64,000 nucleotides of DNA from Mucilaginibacter rubeus (lineage in GTDB: Bacteria > Bacteroidota > Bacteroidia > Sphingobacteriales > Sphingobacteriaceae): assembly GCF_003286415.2 (NCBI RefSeq), contig NZ_CP043450.1:5518001-5582000 (forward strand), in the 5' to 3' direction. The position numbers and the translations under genes are program-made. The notes beneath the pieces are model-generated. The model saw nothing but the letters and a program-made list of their open reading frames with translations. It was not told the origin of the DNA and searched no databases. Position 1 is the stretch's first letter, and each line of letters starts with the position of its first letter. Positions 26,846 through 34,719 of the stretch are shown piece by piece.

Positions 26846-26969
26846 AGCTTAAAACGGGGCTTATTATTTTTTGCAAAAGTAGGGTAATTATCTGAACGAT
26901 AATTTCATGAACGAATATTTTTTTGAGCCTGTTTTAAGCGAAGCGCCGCGCAACATTCAACAGAATAAT

Positions 26970-27689
26970 TTATTTAATTAAGCCTGTAGCAGCCCAAAAT
27001 ACCAGGTAGCCGGATTTGTCTTTACTTAGCGTAACATCCTTAAGGATCCGCTTCGGATCGGGATGAATATTGAGTACATCAATATTATGATGATCGCTTT
27101 CGGTCATCTTATTCCCAAGTCCCCATTTAGCCAGGTCATGTACTGCGTAACTCAGGTTTGCGTCTCCTTCCGGAATGTCATTATAATAATCGGGCAACAG
27201 AAAATCCTTAACCTCGCTGCCATCAGCATAGGTTAGCTTGATGTGCAGTTGAGACGAACCTTCTGAACTGGTGAGGCTCAGGTACAAATCCGTATACTTT
27301 TTATGAGGCACTTCAAAGCTAAAACTATCAATACCGGCAACATTCCGGGTTTGGTTACCTTTATCACCATTTTTATAATGAAGCAATATAGCAGGGTGCG
27401 ATGAGTTAGCCGGAATCAATGGATCGTCGGGCAAAGCATGCGCGTTTTTATCGCCATTGAGCTTTGCTGCCGCCCCGGTCAGATAACCATCCCCTTTGCC
27501 TCCACCATCAATACCGGTTATCCAGGTTTGCAACTTACCATCAGTAACCGTAGTTACGGGGCGGGCATTTAACAATTTGTGAATATCTATTTGAATGGTT
27601 TTATTGCCTTGTTGGCTATTGGCAACTCCGCCGGCCAACAAACAGGCAAATAAGAAAACAAAGTATTTAAAGGTCATGGTTTTATACAA
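26970..27689 (-). CDS. Secreted protein of unknown function
   Basis: 239 aa. The start may be the ATG at 27689 (MYKTMTFKYF) or four codons in (MTFKYFVFLF, 27677), which gives a cleaner signal peptide ending GGVANSQ. The mature part is beta-rich with an aromatic-rich sandwich look (DSFSFEVPHKKYTDLYLSLT, LHIKLTYADGSEVKDFLLPD), reminiscent of carbohydrate-binding or sugar-hydrolase accessory domains; no family is confirmed. A decayed copy of its 5' end and upstream region lies about 1.1 kb away beyond the flavin reductase. Confidence 0.6.
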   Translation of the reverse strand: MYKTMTFKYFVFLFACLLAGGVANSQQGNKTIQIDIHKLLNARPVTTVTDGKLQTWITGIDGGGKGDGYLTGAAAKLNGDKNAHALPDDPLIPANSSHPAILLHYKNGDKGNQTRNVAGIDSFSFEVPHKKYTDLYLSLTSSEGSSQLHIKLTYADGSEVKDFLLPDYYNDIPEGDANLSYAVHDLAKWGLGNKMTESDHHNIDVLNIHPDPKRILKDVTLSKDKSGYLVFWAATGLIK

Positions 27690-27762
27690 TTGGAACCTAA
27701 AGATAAAAAAAGCTTAAATGTCTGCTAATCCTCACTGCACAAATACCGGCTTTAGCCAGGAT
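27653..27762. repeat. Direct repeat copy 1 (upstream and start region of the secreted-protein gene)
   Basis: About 110 bases from the beginning of the gene at 27689 back through its promoter region resemble 28747-28861. Shared blocks include TCATGGTTT, AAAGATAAA, AAAGCTTAAATGTC and GCACAAATACC.GCTTTAG.CA. Confidence 0.75.
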
Positions 27763-27769
27763 GGACAAG

Positions 27770-28666
27770 CTACATCAACAACACTTTCCAGGCATCCATT
27801 ACACGGCCGTTATCTAACAAATGTTTGGCTTTTAAATGCAGGTTTATTGTACGGGTATGGCTGTCGATAGTGGCATCAAGCAGTTCTATCATTTCAACGG
27901 TTTTGCTAAAGGCTTCTACCTCCTCATTAGATGGTAGCGTTTTAACAAGCCCCAATAACCCCAAATTATTCCCGGTTAATATGTTAGAGTTTTTAACCTC
28001 TTGAGGAAAAGCATCTACGCCTATACCTATTCCGGCACAATCTATCGGTTTGGCAATTTTAAATAAATTATCGCCGTTTACCCTGCAATACCAATCACCG
28101 CCTAAACGGGCCACCAGATCTATTTTATGAGGGTCTATTTTGCCATTAGCATCTAAAATTTCTTCATTGATATGAATCCGTTTCACCTCTGCAATAACCA
28201 AATTACCAGCTCCTCCGTTTTTCCCTAACGATATCACATCATTCACTACACATTCCAATTGAACGGTCGATTCCGCTACCCTGGGCGGCTTTACGGTCTC
28301 CGAATCCAATTCGGTAAACCCCGCTTTCGAAAACTCATTTACTTCTCTTGGATAATCTGTACTGGTTAAATAGGCCTGTTGAACCATATCGTAGTTCACG
28401 ATATTAATCACACATTCGGGTACTTCCAAAACATTTTCAAGCGTATGCTTGGTGGTATTATCCCGCGCCCTGCTTGTTGGCGAAAAAACACATATCGGTG
28501 GATTGACACTGAACACATTAAAAAAACTAAACGGACTTAAATTAACCACGCCGTTTTTATCAATAGTGGATGCAAAACATATCGGCCGGGGTGCAATGGC
28601 AGCGTGTAAATAACCTTGCATTTCTGCGGGTGTTAGTGATGATGCATCAAAAGTTTTTAACCTCAT
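27770..28666 (-). CDS. Flavin reductase family protein
   Basis: 298 aa. The FMN-binding split-barrel pattern covers residues about 15-200: AIAPRPICFASTIDKNG, NLSPFSFFNVFS, NPPICVFSP, KHTLENV, CVINIVNYDM and LGGDWYCRV. Such proteins bind FMN and reduce it with NAD(P)H or act as flavoproteins. The last 90 residues are a helical extension not needed for FMN binding. It sits between two direct repeats, apparently inserted into or captured by a duplication. Confidence 0.85.
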   Translation of the reverse strand: MRLKTFDASSLTPAEMQGYLHAAIAPRPICFASTIDKNGVVNLSPFSFFNVFSVNPPICVFSPTSRARDNTTKHTLENVLEVPECVINIVNYDMVQQAYLTSTDYPREVNEFSKAGFTELDSETVKPPRVAESTVQLECVVNDVISLGKNGGAGNLVIAEVKRIHINEEILDANGKIDPHKIDLVARLGGDWYCRVNGDNLFKIAKPIDCAGIGIGVDAFPQEVKNSNILTGNNLGLLGLVKTLPSNEEVEAFSKTVEMIELLDATIDSHTRTINLHLKAKHLLDNGRVMDAWKVLLM

Positions 28667-28746
28667 TCAAATTTTTATTAACGTGAGTTCGGGACAAGAA
28701 AAGTATACAAAGGAAGGCGTGGTTTATGTTTTTGAAATAATTGACG

Positions 28747-28861
28747 GGTAAATAAGAATACAGCGAGTTTAAAGCTCATGGTTTATATAATTGGAGCATA
28801 AAGATAAACAAAGCTTAAATGTCCCGTAACCCTTATTGCACAAATACCCGCTTTAGTCAAA
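28747..28861 (-). pseudogene. Direct repeat copy 2 with relic 5' end of the secreted-protein gene
   Basis: About 80% similar by eye to 27653-27762. Read on the minus strand from 28778 it begins MSFKLAVFLFTRQLF, close to MTFKYFVFLFACLLA of the intact gene, and then loses similarity. It is interpreted as the promoter and signal-peptide start of a lost paralog. Confidence 0.6.
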
Positions 28862-28874
28862 AAAATAATTGCAT

Positions 28875-28882
28875 TACCTTTG
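28875..28882 (+). promoter_or_regulatory. Orphaned hemW promoter box
   Basis: TACCTTTG matches TAnnTTTG and is followed by CCGC and ATGGCAGGAATC, which would encode Met-Ala-Gly-Ile, the exact start of HemW, before running into a stop after two codons (Lys-Tyr). Interpreted as the original hemW promoter cut off by the island. Confidence 0.6.
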
Positions 28883-28901
28883 CCGCATGGCAGGAATCAA
28901 A

Positions 28902-28975
28902 TATTAAATTAATTTCTAAATACTTACAATCTTAAAGTAACAAATAAGTAACAAAAGTGATTGAAAGAACATATT
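28902..28975. repeat. Island left-end sequence, copy 1
   Basis: TATTAAATTAATTT, then ACTTACAATCTT, then AGTAACAAATAAGTAAC. The same order and most bases recur at 32587-32658. Two GTAAC motifs look like arm-type integrase sites. Confidence 0.7.
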
Positions 28976-29215
28976 CGAAAAAATTAGCCTGAACGGCATT
29001 CCAGAGATTATCGATTCGACTTCGATATTCTCCATATTGATAATCACGAATTTACGATGACTGTAAATGTCTTTTTGTCTCTGATAAAACGCTGATAAAA
29101 CAAAAACAAGTTTCAACTGATTTCAAATTCATGAGTAATAAATCGTTCAGACTGAAACCACGTTAAAAATCCCCCCCCCCTTCGCAAACGTCATTATCGA
29201 AATCTTCGATTGAAA

Positions 29216-32200
29216 TCAGGCATCATACCAGATATAGCCGTCCTTGTCGTTGAAATCTGATGGCTTCAGATTAATTTCCATTGGTGGAATAATATCCGGC
29301 GGCAGCACCCGTCTTAGTTTGTTTAGAATACGATTGATTTTATCCCAATCTGGCCTGCTATTATTGTATGTAGAAAAATAGATTGCATAAATCAATTGTT
29401 TAGCATAAAATTGATATTCAGCAATCAAAATGGGATATGCTAACATATACCATTTGGTATAAGGGTGATTAATATTGACGTTGCGACCAGAACTTAATAT
29501 GTCGGAAACATTCTCAAAATTTAGAAATGTAAGAGGTGGAAAACCTGAAATCCCTGGAAGAGTTAAAAATTGCTTCTGATTCAAAAAATATGATCGACGA
29601 GGCAAATCATTGTCGTTATTTAGGATAACGGAAACATCAAAATTAAGTTGGAGAATATAATCAATGAGGTTTTGATAAAAATTTGAGTTGCGATGAGATT
29701 TGGCAAACCCTAATTTCAATGGTTTTTTTGCTATTAGTTCCGCTATCGAGTACTCGCCTTCAATTGTGTCTATTTTTATTTCACTATCCCAAAACGTTCT
29801 ATTTTGCTCATAAAATTGCGAACGCTTTATTACCTCTGTACTATAATCGATATCACGGTCTAATTCCTGGAAAAAATCAAACTTTCGCTGCTCATTCGAA
29901 AAATAAATCAATTGGTTTAAAGCACGGGCTGATGTCAGAACATTTGCAATTACTGGAAACTTAATTTCTTTTATTTCATTGCGCGATACTGTTAGATCAG
30001 GCAACAATTGATCTTGAAAATAAATGACACCAGTGTAGATGTAACTGTAATTATTATGTCCGAATTCAAATTCATGATAATTGTTTATCCGATCTCCATT
30101 TAACTCAAACATCTTGCTGTCATCGATGATCCTGATACCATTATGACTTAGTTGAATCCCTCCAAAATGATACCGATTAAACGGTCGATAAGGGCTTTCA
30201 GTTAAAATAGCCGGGATGTTTAACTCATCCAATATAAAGGTGATATTATCACTTTCACGAAATTCTGATCGCTTTTCGTCTATTACAACTTCCTTGACGC
30301 AATGAATTACTAAATGTTTTTCATGTAACTCTAATCTAAAATCAACATTTGGCATCTCAGCTAATACGGACTTATTAAAATCAACATAAATCATCAGCAA
30401 TTGACCTTTAATATTCAGGCTAAGCGAGTCTTTAGTCAAGTTGATAGGTAAGAGGCGAATTTTTATTCCATCTACAAATGAGCATTCTGTCAATTGGCTA
30501 ACACGATTCACGAAGTCAGCGCTCATCTCATAAAAGCGCGGCACCTCCCAAGACTTAGTTAGCACTTCGGAAAAATCCCCTCCGACAACACTTCCATTAT
30601 ATTTAACCGGGACTGGAGGCGCAACAAGATAAAACTTCAATTGACGCTCCATATCAAAGCCATCGTATTCCTTGTTCGTCGTTATGCGCACAGCAATTGA
30701 TGTTCCGGCAAGTTTACGAAACCCACTTTCAGAACCATTCTCCGAGGGCATCGATGCAGGTAGATGGTGGTCTTTTTTCGTTTGGAGCACAAAAAAGCCT
30801 GTCCTTCCTTCAACAGACAAACGGTAGGCGTTTGTTGGTTCATCAAAATGCTGGGTGTTTATTTCAATTCTGTCACCCGCTATAAAACATGAAAGTAATC
30901 CTATACCAAAGCGACTAATTGGAACGAAGTCCACGCCATCCCTTTGGCGAATCATCAATTTTTCAAGTTTAAAGCTATCGGAATTATAGTATGATTTTCC
31001 TTTTTTAAGTAAATGCTTTTCAATGATATCTAAATTCATGCCCATTCCGAAATCGTCTATCCGCATCCATTGATAGCCATCCTGGTCTGTAAAAAATGAG
31101 ACCTTAATCGCGTCTGCTTTATAATCTTGCTTTGATAGTTTTTCCCGGAATTCACGATGTCGACTCGTATCTATCGCGTTCTGCAATAACTCTCTCAAGA
31201 AGATAAAATCATCGTTGTATATTCCTTCACCGGTCAGCAGTTTCATTACATCATCTTCGGCAAGGGAGAAATGGTAACTTCCGGAGCGATAATTTTTAGC
31301 TATTATGCCATCTTTGTTTATTTCGTTGGGCAGCTCAAAATGCCGCCAACGATCAGAACAAAATCCAATTAATTTGCTACAAGAAGTCAGTTCTGCTTCT
31401 ATTAGTTTTAAAAAATTTCTTATCCCTACCTCTACTTGAGGATTCTCTGGATGAGCTGTAAAACGCAAAGCCCTTCTTTTCCCATCATCTTCGACTCTAA
31501 AACCTCCTGAGCTCATGTGTTTAAGCCACTCGTCATCACTGATTTTATCTGAGTTTCTTTGGCGCTGCTCCAATCCGAGATATTCATACACGCTCAGCGG
31601 AGTTCTAGTGTCATCGAAGTCAAGAATATCGGCAAGCCTCAACAAAATTGCACAGAATGTAAGATCGCATTCGCCGAGAAATTTATTATCGAATAGTGTA
31701 TCATTTCTTTTGATGTAGTCAACACTCTCATTGTGACTTTCGCAGAGATTGCCCAATTGAACTTTGATGGGAATTTTATTCCATACAAAAGGGTTAGTTG
31801 AATCAATCTGGTCAAGGAATTTCCAAACCCGCTTTGCATGCATCCAACGGCAATACCATCCTATAAGATTTTCATCAGCAATTTTTCCCTGTTCTTCATA
31901 AAGCAACATAGCAGAAGAATTTACTTTTAAAAATTCCTGAAATTCTGGCTCTCTAGTTATTTCTTCTAGCTCCTGAGGTTGGTAAACCATACCAATATCA
32001 TGATATACAGCACTCAATATCAGCATCGCAATTTCAAGCGAATTTAATTTATTGATATAGTCACCTAATAGCTCGCCGATGATTTTGATGATATTAAATT
32101 GATGACGCGCGTTATGTAGCGTGTATTTCGGAAACGCAACAATGATTCGCTCTAACAGAGGGAGTGCTGCATCAACGTGGCGAAATACCATTTCGCGGTT

Positions 32201-32281
32201 TGCCGAATCATGTTCAGTCTTTTTTCTAAATTCTTTCCAAAGAGGTAATGAAGTAAACGGATGGGTGTCAAGTTCAGGCAT
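29216..32281 (-). CDS. HD-domain plus Hsp90-type (GHKL) ATPase protein, defence candidate
   Basis: 1021 aa. The N-terminal HD-type domain carries metal-binding-like residues His56/His60, His94-Asp95 (VYHDIGM), His183 (CESHNES) and LLRLADILDFDD (213-224). A GHKL ATP-binding domain follows: N-box ELLQNAID (364-371), G1 DDFGMGMN (409-416) and G2 SRFGIGLLSCF (456-466), with an Hsp90-like middle and C-terminal part to the end. Similar HD-plus-Hsp90 ATPase proteins occur in bacterial defence islands; the activity of this one is unknown. It stands alone between two copies of the island left end. It is complete in length, with no break. Confidence 0.75.
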   Translation of the reverse strand: MPELDTHPFTSLPLWKEFRKKTEHDSANREMVFRHVDAALPLLERIIVAFPKYTLHNARHQFNIIKIIGELLGDYINKLNSLEIAMLILSAVYHDIGMVYQPQELEEITREPEFQEFLKVNSSAMLLYEEQGKIADENLIGWYCRWMHAKRVWKFLDQIDSTNPFVWNKIPIKVQLGNLCESHNESVDYIKRNDTLFDNKFLGECDLTFCAILLRLADILDFDDTRTPLSVYEYLGLEQRQRNSDKISDDEWLKHMSSGGFRVEDDGKRRALRFTAHPENPQVEVGIRNFLKLIEAELTSCSKLIGFCSDRWRHFELPNEINKDGIIAKNYRSGSYHFSLAEDDVMKLLTGEGIYNDDFIFLRELLQNAIDTSRHREFREKLSKQDYKADAIKVSFFTDQDGYQWMRIDDFGMGMNLDIIEKHLLKKGKSYYNSDSFKLEKLMIRQRDGVDFVPISRFGIGLLSCFIAGDRIEINTQHFDEPTNAYRLSVEGRTGFFVLQTKKDHHLPASMPSENGSESGFRKLAGTSIAVRITTNKEYDGFDMERQLKFYLVAPPVPVKYNGSVVGGDFSEVLTKSWEVPRFYEMSADFVNRVSQLTECSFVDGIKIRLLPINLTKDSLSLNIKGQLLMIYVDFNKSVLAEMPNVDFRLELHEKHLVIHCVKEVVIDEKRSEFRESDNITFILDELNIPAILTESPYRPFNRYHFGGIQLSHNGIRIIDDSKMFELNGDRINNYHEFEFGHNNYSYIYTGVIYFQDQLLPDLTVSRNEIKEIKFPVIANVLTSARALNQLIYFSNEQRKFDFFQELDRDIDYSTEVIKRSQFYEQNRTFWDSEIKIDTIEGEYSIAELIAKKPLKLGFAKSHRNSNFYQNLIDYILQLNFDVSVILNNDNDLPRRSYFLNQKQFLTLPGISGFPPLTFLNFENVSDILSSGRNVNINHPYTKWYMLAYPILIAEYQFYAKQLIYAIYFSTYNNSRPDWDKINRILNKLRRVLPPDIIPPMEINLKPSDFNDKDGYIWYDA

Positions 32282-32744
32282 TATCTAAGCTTAAATAACA
32301 AATATAACAATTGTGGATATTGGCAATTTTAAAAATGTTATTCAAACTTCAGATTGTATGTTTTCTTTTCCGGTAATTCAGTAATGAATTTAAAGCGGGA
32401 AATTTTATTTTCGAATTTTTATTACTCATAAGTATAGGCCGGTATAAAGTACATCAATTGCAGTGAACCTTAAAATAGCAAGAATTATCTACAAATAATT
32501 TTGCAAAAATTTGCACCAAAAGAAGTTAGTTGGACGTACGTTTTTTAAATGAAAATTTTGTAAAGCTAATTTAGGCAAATTGAGAGTATTGAATTAATTT
32601 TGAAATATTTACAATCTTAGTAACAAATAAGTAACTAAGGTTGGTAAAGGAATATAATCCCCAATAATTAGTCTTTATACCATAAAAGCAATCTTTGGTT
32701 CGAATCCGAATAGCGCAATCGAGTGCAAATGATGTCTCGGATGC
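32282..32744. other. 463-bp spacer with internal island-end copy
   Basis: AT-rich. It carries the second copy of the island left-end sequence (32587-32658). GGTTCGAATCC at 32697-32707 looks like a tRNA T-arm, but no tRNA can be folded around it. No gene is seen. Confidence 0.6.
32587..32658. repeat. Island left-end sequence, copy 2
   Basis: TATTGAATTAATTT, then ATTTACAATCTT, then AGTAACAAATAAGTAAC, matching 28902-28975 in order and spacing, with a few substitutions and a 2-base difference. It implies a former element boundary here. Confidence 0.7.
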
Positions 32745-33983
32745 TCATTCAAAAAAATCGTCTTCATCATCATCGCCTAATCCCAGTTTTTCCCAATCGA
32801 TTTGCAAATCGATTTCCTGGACTATTTCATTGAGCATCGAAATAGCTACCATTGGATTGTCATATTCAAAATCCAAATCAAGTGCATCGTATTTTTTGGC
32901 CAGCAGCTCGAAGTACATTTCCTCAAAAACGCCCCATCCAGTAAATGCCATAGCATCCATTTCGTGAAATGCATATTCTTTTAGGTAGCCCCAATCTCTG
33001 AAATCTTCAGGCCGTGGATCACAAAAACCTTTCAAAAATACTTCCCCCGCCTCGCATATCTTATTCAGCATCTGACCATGCCCTTCAGGATCGTTATCGC
33101 GTAGTAATTGCAAAAATCGCATGGCCGTTTTATTAGGCACATATTCAGGATCTAAAAAAGCAAATGGCAATCCCTGGAATGAGGAAAAGTTGACAATTGT
33201 TATGATATAAGGTGCTTCCCCGAAGTCGGATCTAACCCGAAATAAAAATGCAAAGCCATGTGTACGCAATGCGTTCCCCCTGGCAGCCATCGCATTCAAA
33301 GCTGTGCGTATGCGATTTTGATGGTCATCCATTCTAAAAAAATTCCCTGCTTGCTTCGCCCCATAATCATAAAGACAGAGGTGGAATCCTCCCAGCTGTC
33401 TTTGGCTGACCGAAAATTTCAGTTGATCATTGGCAATTTTATCAGGCGACACAATTGCCAAACCAATTCTTCCATTACGCTTTAAGGGTTCCAGGCAAAT
33501 GACGTTTCGATTGAGCCAGATGATTTCGTTCATGACGTAGTGCCGTAATAAAACAGGCCAATCTGAAGAAATTATTACGTTAACTACCTCGCCATCCGCC
33601 ATGAACGGTAAATAGCTTTTTATTTCAGCTGCATAAGCGCCAACTTCAGTACCGGCTTGCCTGGTAGCGCTTTTAAGATTTTTGAGTTCAACAATGACGA
33701 TGCTTTGGGTTTCCGCTGCGTAAAGGACAAAGTCAGGTTTGAGGATATCTTTCGGGTTTAGGGATATATTTTCATTAGCAAAGAGTAGTTCATTGATGTC
33801 GAACGAATCCATGCAGAACAAATAGCTCTTCCTTATTTGGTTTATAACAAATGAAGGATCGTCTGTCCTTATCGATGATTTATACCGTTCGTAGTCAAAT
33901 ATCAGGTCCGCTAATGCTACTTCTTTTTTTAATTTCTTGTGCAGCCATTTTTGCATGGCGGCTTCATCTGCGAACAAGCTCAT
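32745..33983 (-). CDS. PD-(D/E)XK nuclease-like protein (third gene of a three-gene unit)
   Basis: 412 aa. An N-terminal nuclease-like core has Asp84 (KPDFVLYA), Glu99-Leu-Lys101 (IVIVELKN) and Gln109 in the following helix, the order expected of PD-(D/E)XK enzymes such as those in Shedu-type proteins. Residues 130-290 (VNVIISSDWPVLLRHYV, GFAFLFRVRSDFGEAPYIIT) form an unassigned domain, and the C-terminus is a strongly acidic tail (GDDDEDDFFE). Its ATG overlaps the stop of the preceding gene by ATGA, indicating translational coupling. DNA cleavage is inferred. Confidence 0.65.
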   Translation of the reverse strand: MSLFADEAAMQKWLHKKLKKEVALADLIFDYERYKSSIRTDDPSFVINQIRKSYLFCMDSFDINELLFANENISLNPKDILKPDFVLYAAETQSIVIVELKNLKSATRQAGTEVGAYAAEIKSYLPFMADGEVVNVIISSDWPVLLRHYVMNEIIWLNRNVICLEPLKRNGRIGLAIVSPDKIANDQLKFSVSQRQLGGFHLCLYDYGAKQAGNFFRMDDHQNRIRTALNAMAARGNALRTHGFAFLFRVRSDFGEAPYIITIVNFSSFQGLPFAFLDPEYVPNKTAMRFLQLLRDNDPEGHGQMLNKICEAGEVFLKGFCDPRPEDFRDWGYLKEYAFHEMDAMAFTGWGVFEEMYFELLAKKYDALDLDFEYDNPMVAISMLNEIVQEIDLQIDWEKLGLGDDDEDDFFE

Positions 33984-34693
33984 GACATGTTTCCTGGTTG
34001 ACGAAATTGATGGATCAACTTTGTGATGTAATCATTTAAAAACGAATGAACCTCCGATCTATCAAGCATAGTATCGGAAGGATAAACGGCGTTCTTTACT
34101 TTTTTCAACACCTTACGACTAATCATGCCGGCAATATTTAATATATGTTCGTCCAATTGTTTCACGACTTCGGTCATAAGTTTTGGCCGGAGAATCTTGT
34201 CAAACAGCTTTTCTTTATTGGAGGGTCCTTCTCCTTCAGGTACTTCAACCTGCTCCAGGTAGGCTTGTATGGATTTAATTTTATCAGTTACTTGAAACCT
34301 ACCATTTAGTTCAAAGGCAAAGACGGGATCGACTTCGGCAAGTTCTTTTACGATGTTATCGATAGAGGTTTCCAAGTCCGGAAGTTTTGGTTGAATAAGA
34401 AACTGTTTTCTGATGATACCAGACATCAAGGCCTTAATTCCAAGGAGTTCGTCCTCGGGAAGCGGTAATCTTTTTTGCAGCTCGATAATAAACAGTTCCA
34501 GGATCTCTGCGAGTTGTTGATCTAATTGTAGCTCTTTTTCGATCCAATAACGTAATTCCATAAGGTTGAATAGCAATCTTTTTCTTTTAATATTATCCTG
34601 GCGGTTGTAGGTAGATTGTAAATTGGCGAAGCCCAGAGACCATGCTGTTACTACGGCAAGAACGGGAATGAGCTTTTCGAAAATATAGGTCAT
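33980..34693 (-). CDS. Membrane-anchored helical protein (second gene of a three-gene unit)
   Basis: 237 aa. One N-terminal hydrophobic helix (LIPVLAVVTAWSLGFANL, residues about 8-25) is followed by a long, charged, all-helical cytoplasmic region (KRKRLLFNLMELRYWIEKEL, LLGIKALMSGIIRKQFLI). No known family. It lies 26 bp after the 518-aa gene and overlaps the 412-aa nuclease gene by 4 bases. Could be a membrane effector or scaffold for the two nuclease-like partners (inference). Confidence 0.6.
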   Translation of the reverse strand: MTYIFEKLIPVLAVVTAWSLGFANLQSTYNRQDNIKRKRLLFNLMELRYWIEKELQLDQQLAEILELFIIELQKRLPLPEDELLGIKALMSGIIRKQFLIQPKLPDLETSIDNIVKELAEVDPVFAFELNGRFQVTDKIKSIQAYLEQVEVPEGEGPSNKEKLFDKILRPKLMTEVVKQLDEHILNIAGMISRKVLKKVKNAVYPSDTMLDRSEVHSFLNDYITKLIHQFRQPGNMS

Positions 34694-34719
34694 GATAAGG
34701 TTGCAGATTATTCTAATAC

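Larger units (their letters stand above)
28667..29215. other. 549-bp spacer spanning the left island junction
   Basis: It contains the relic repeat (28747-28861), an orphan promoter box (28875-28882), the putative attL core (28887-28894), the island left end with GTAAC arm-type motifs, and a run of ten C at 29171-29180 just past the HD/ATPase gene. No credible gene is seen. Confidence 0.65.

Noticed and set aside
28916..29116. 66-codon minus-strand frame at the island left end
   Set aside because: It runs through the arm-type repeat region and has no support as a gene.
32630..32715. GGTTCGAATCC at 32697-32707, resembling a tRNA T-arm, at an island-end copy
   Set aside because: A T-arm-like stem forms, but no acceptor stem, D-arm or sound anticodon stem can be placed around it at tRNA spacing.
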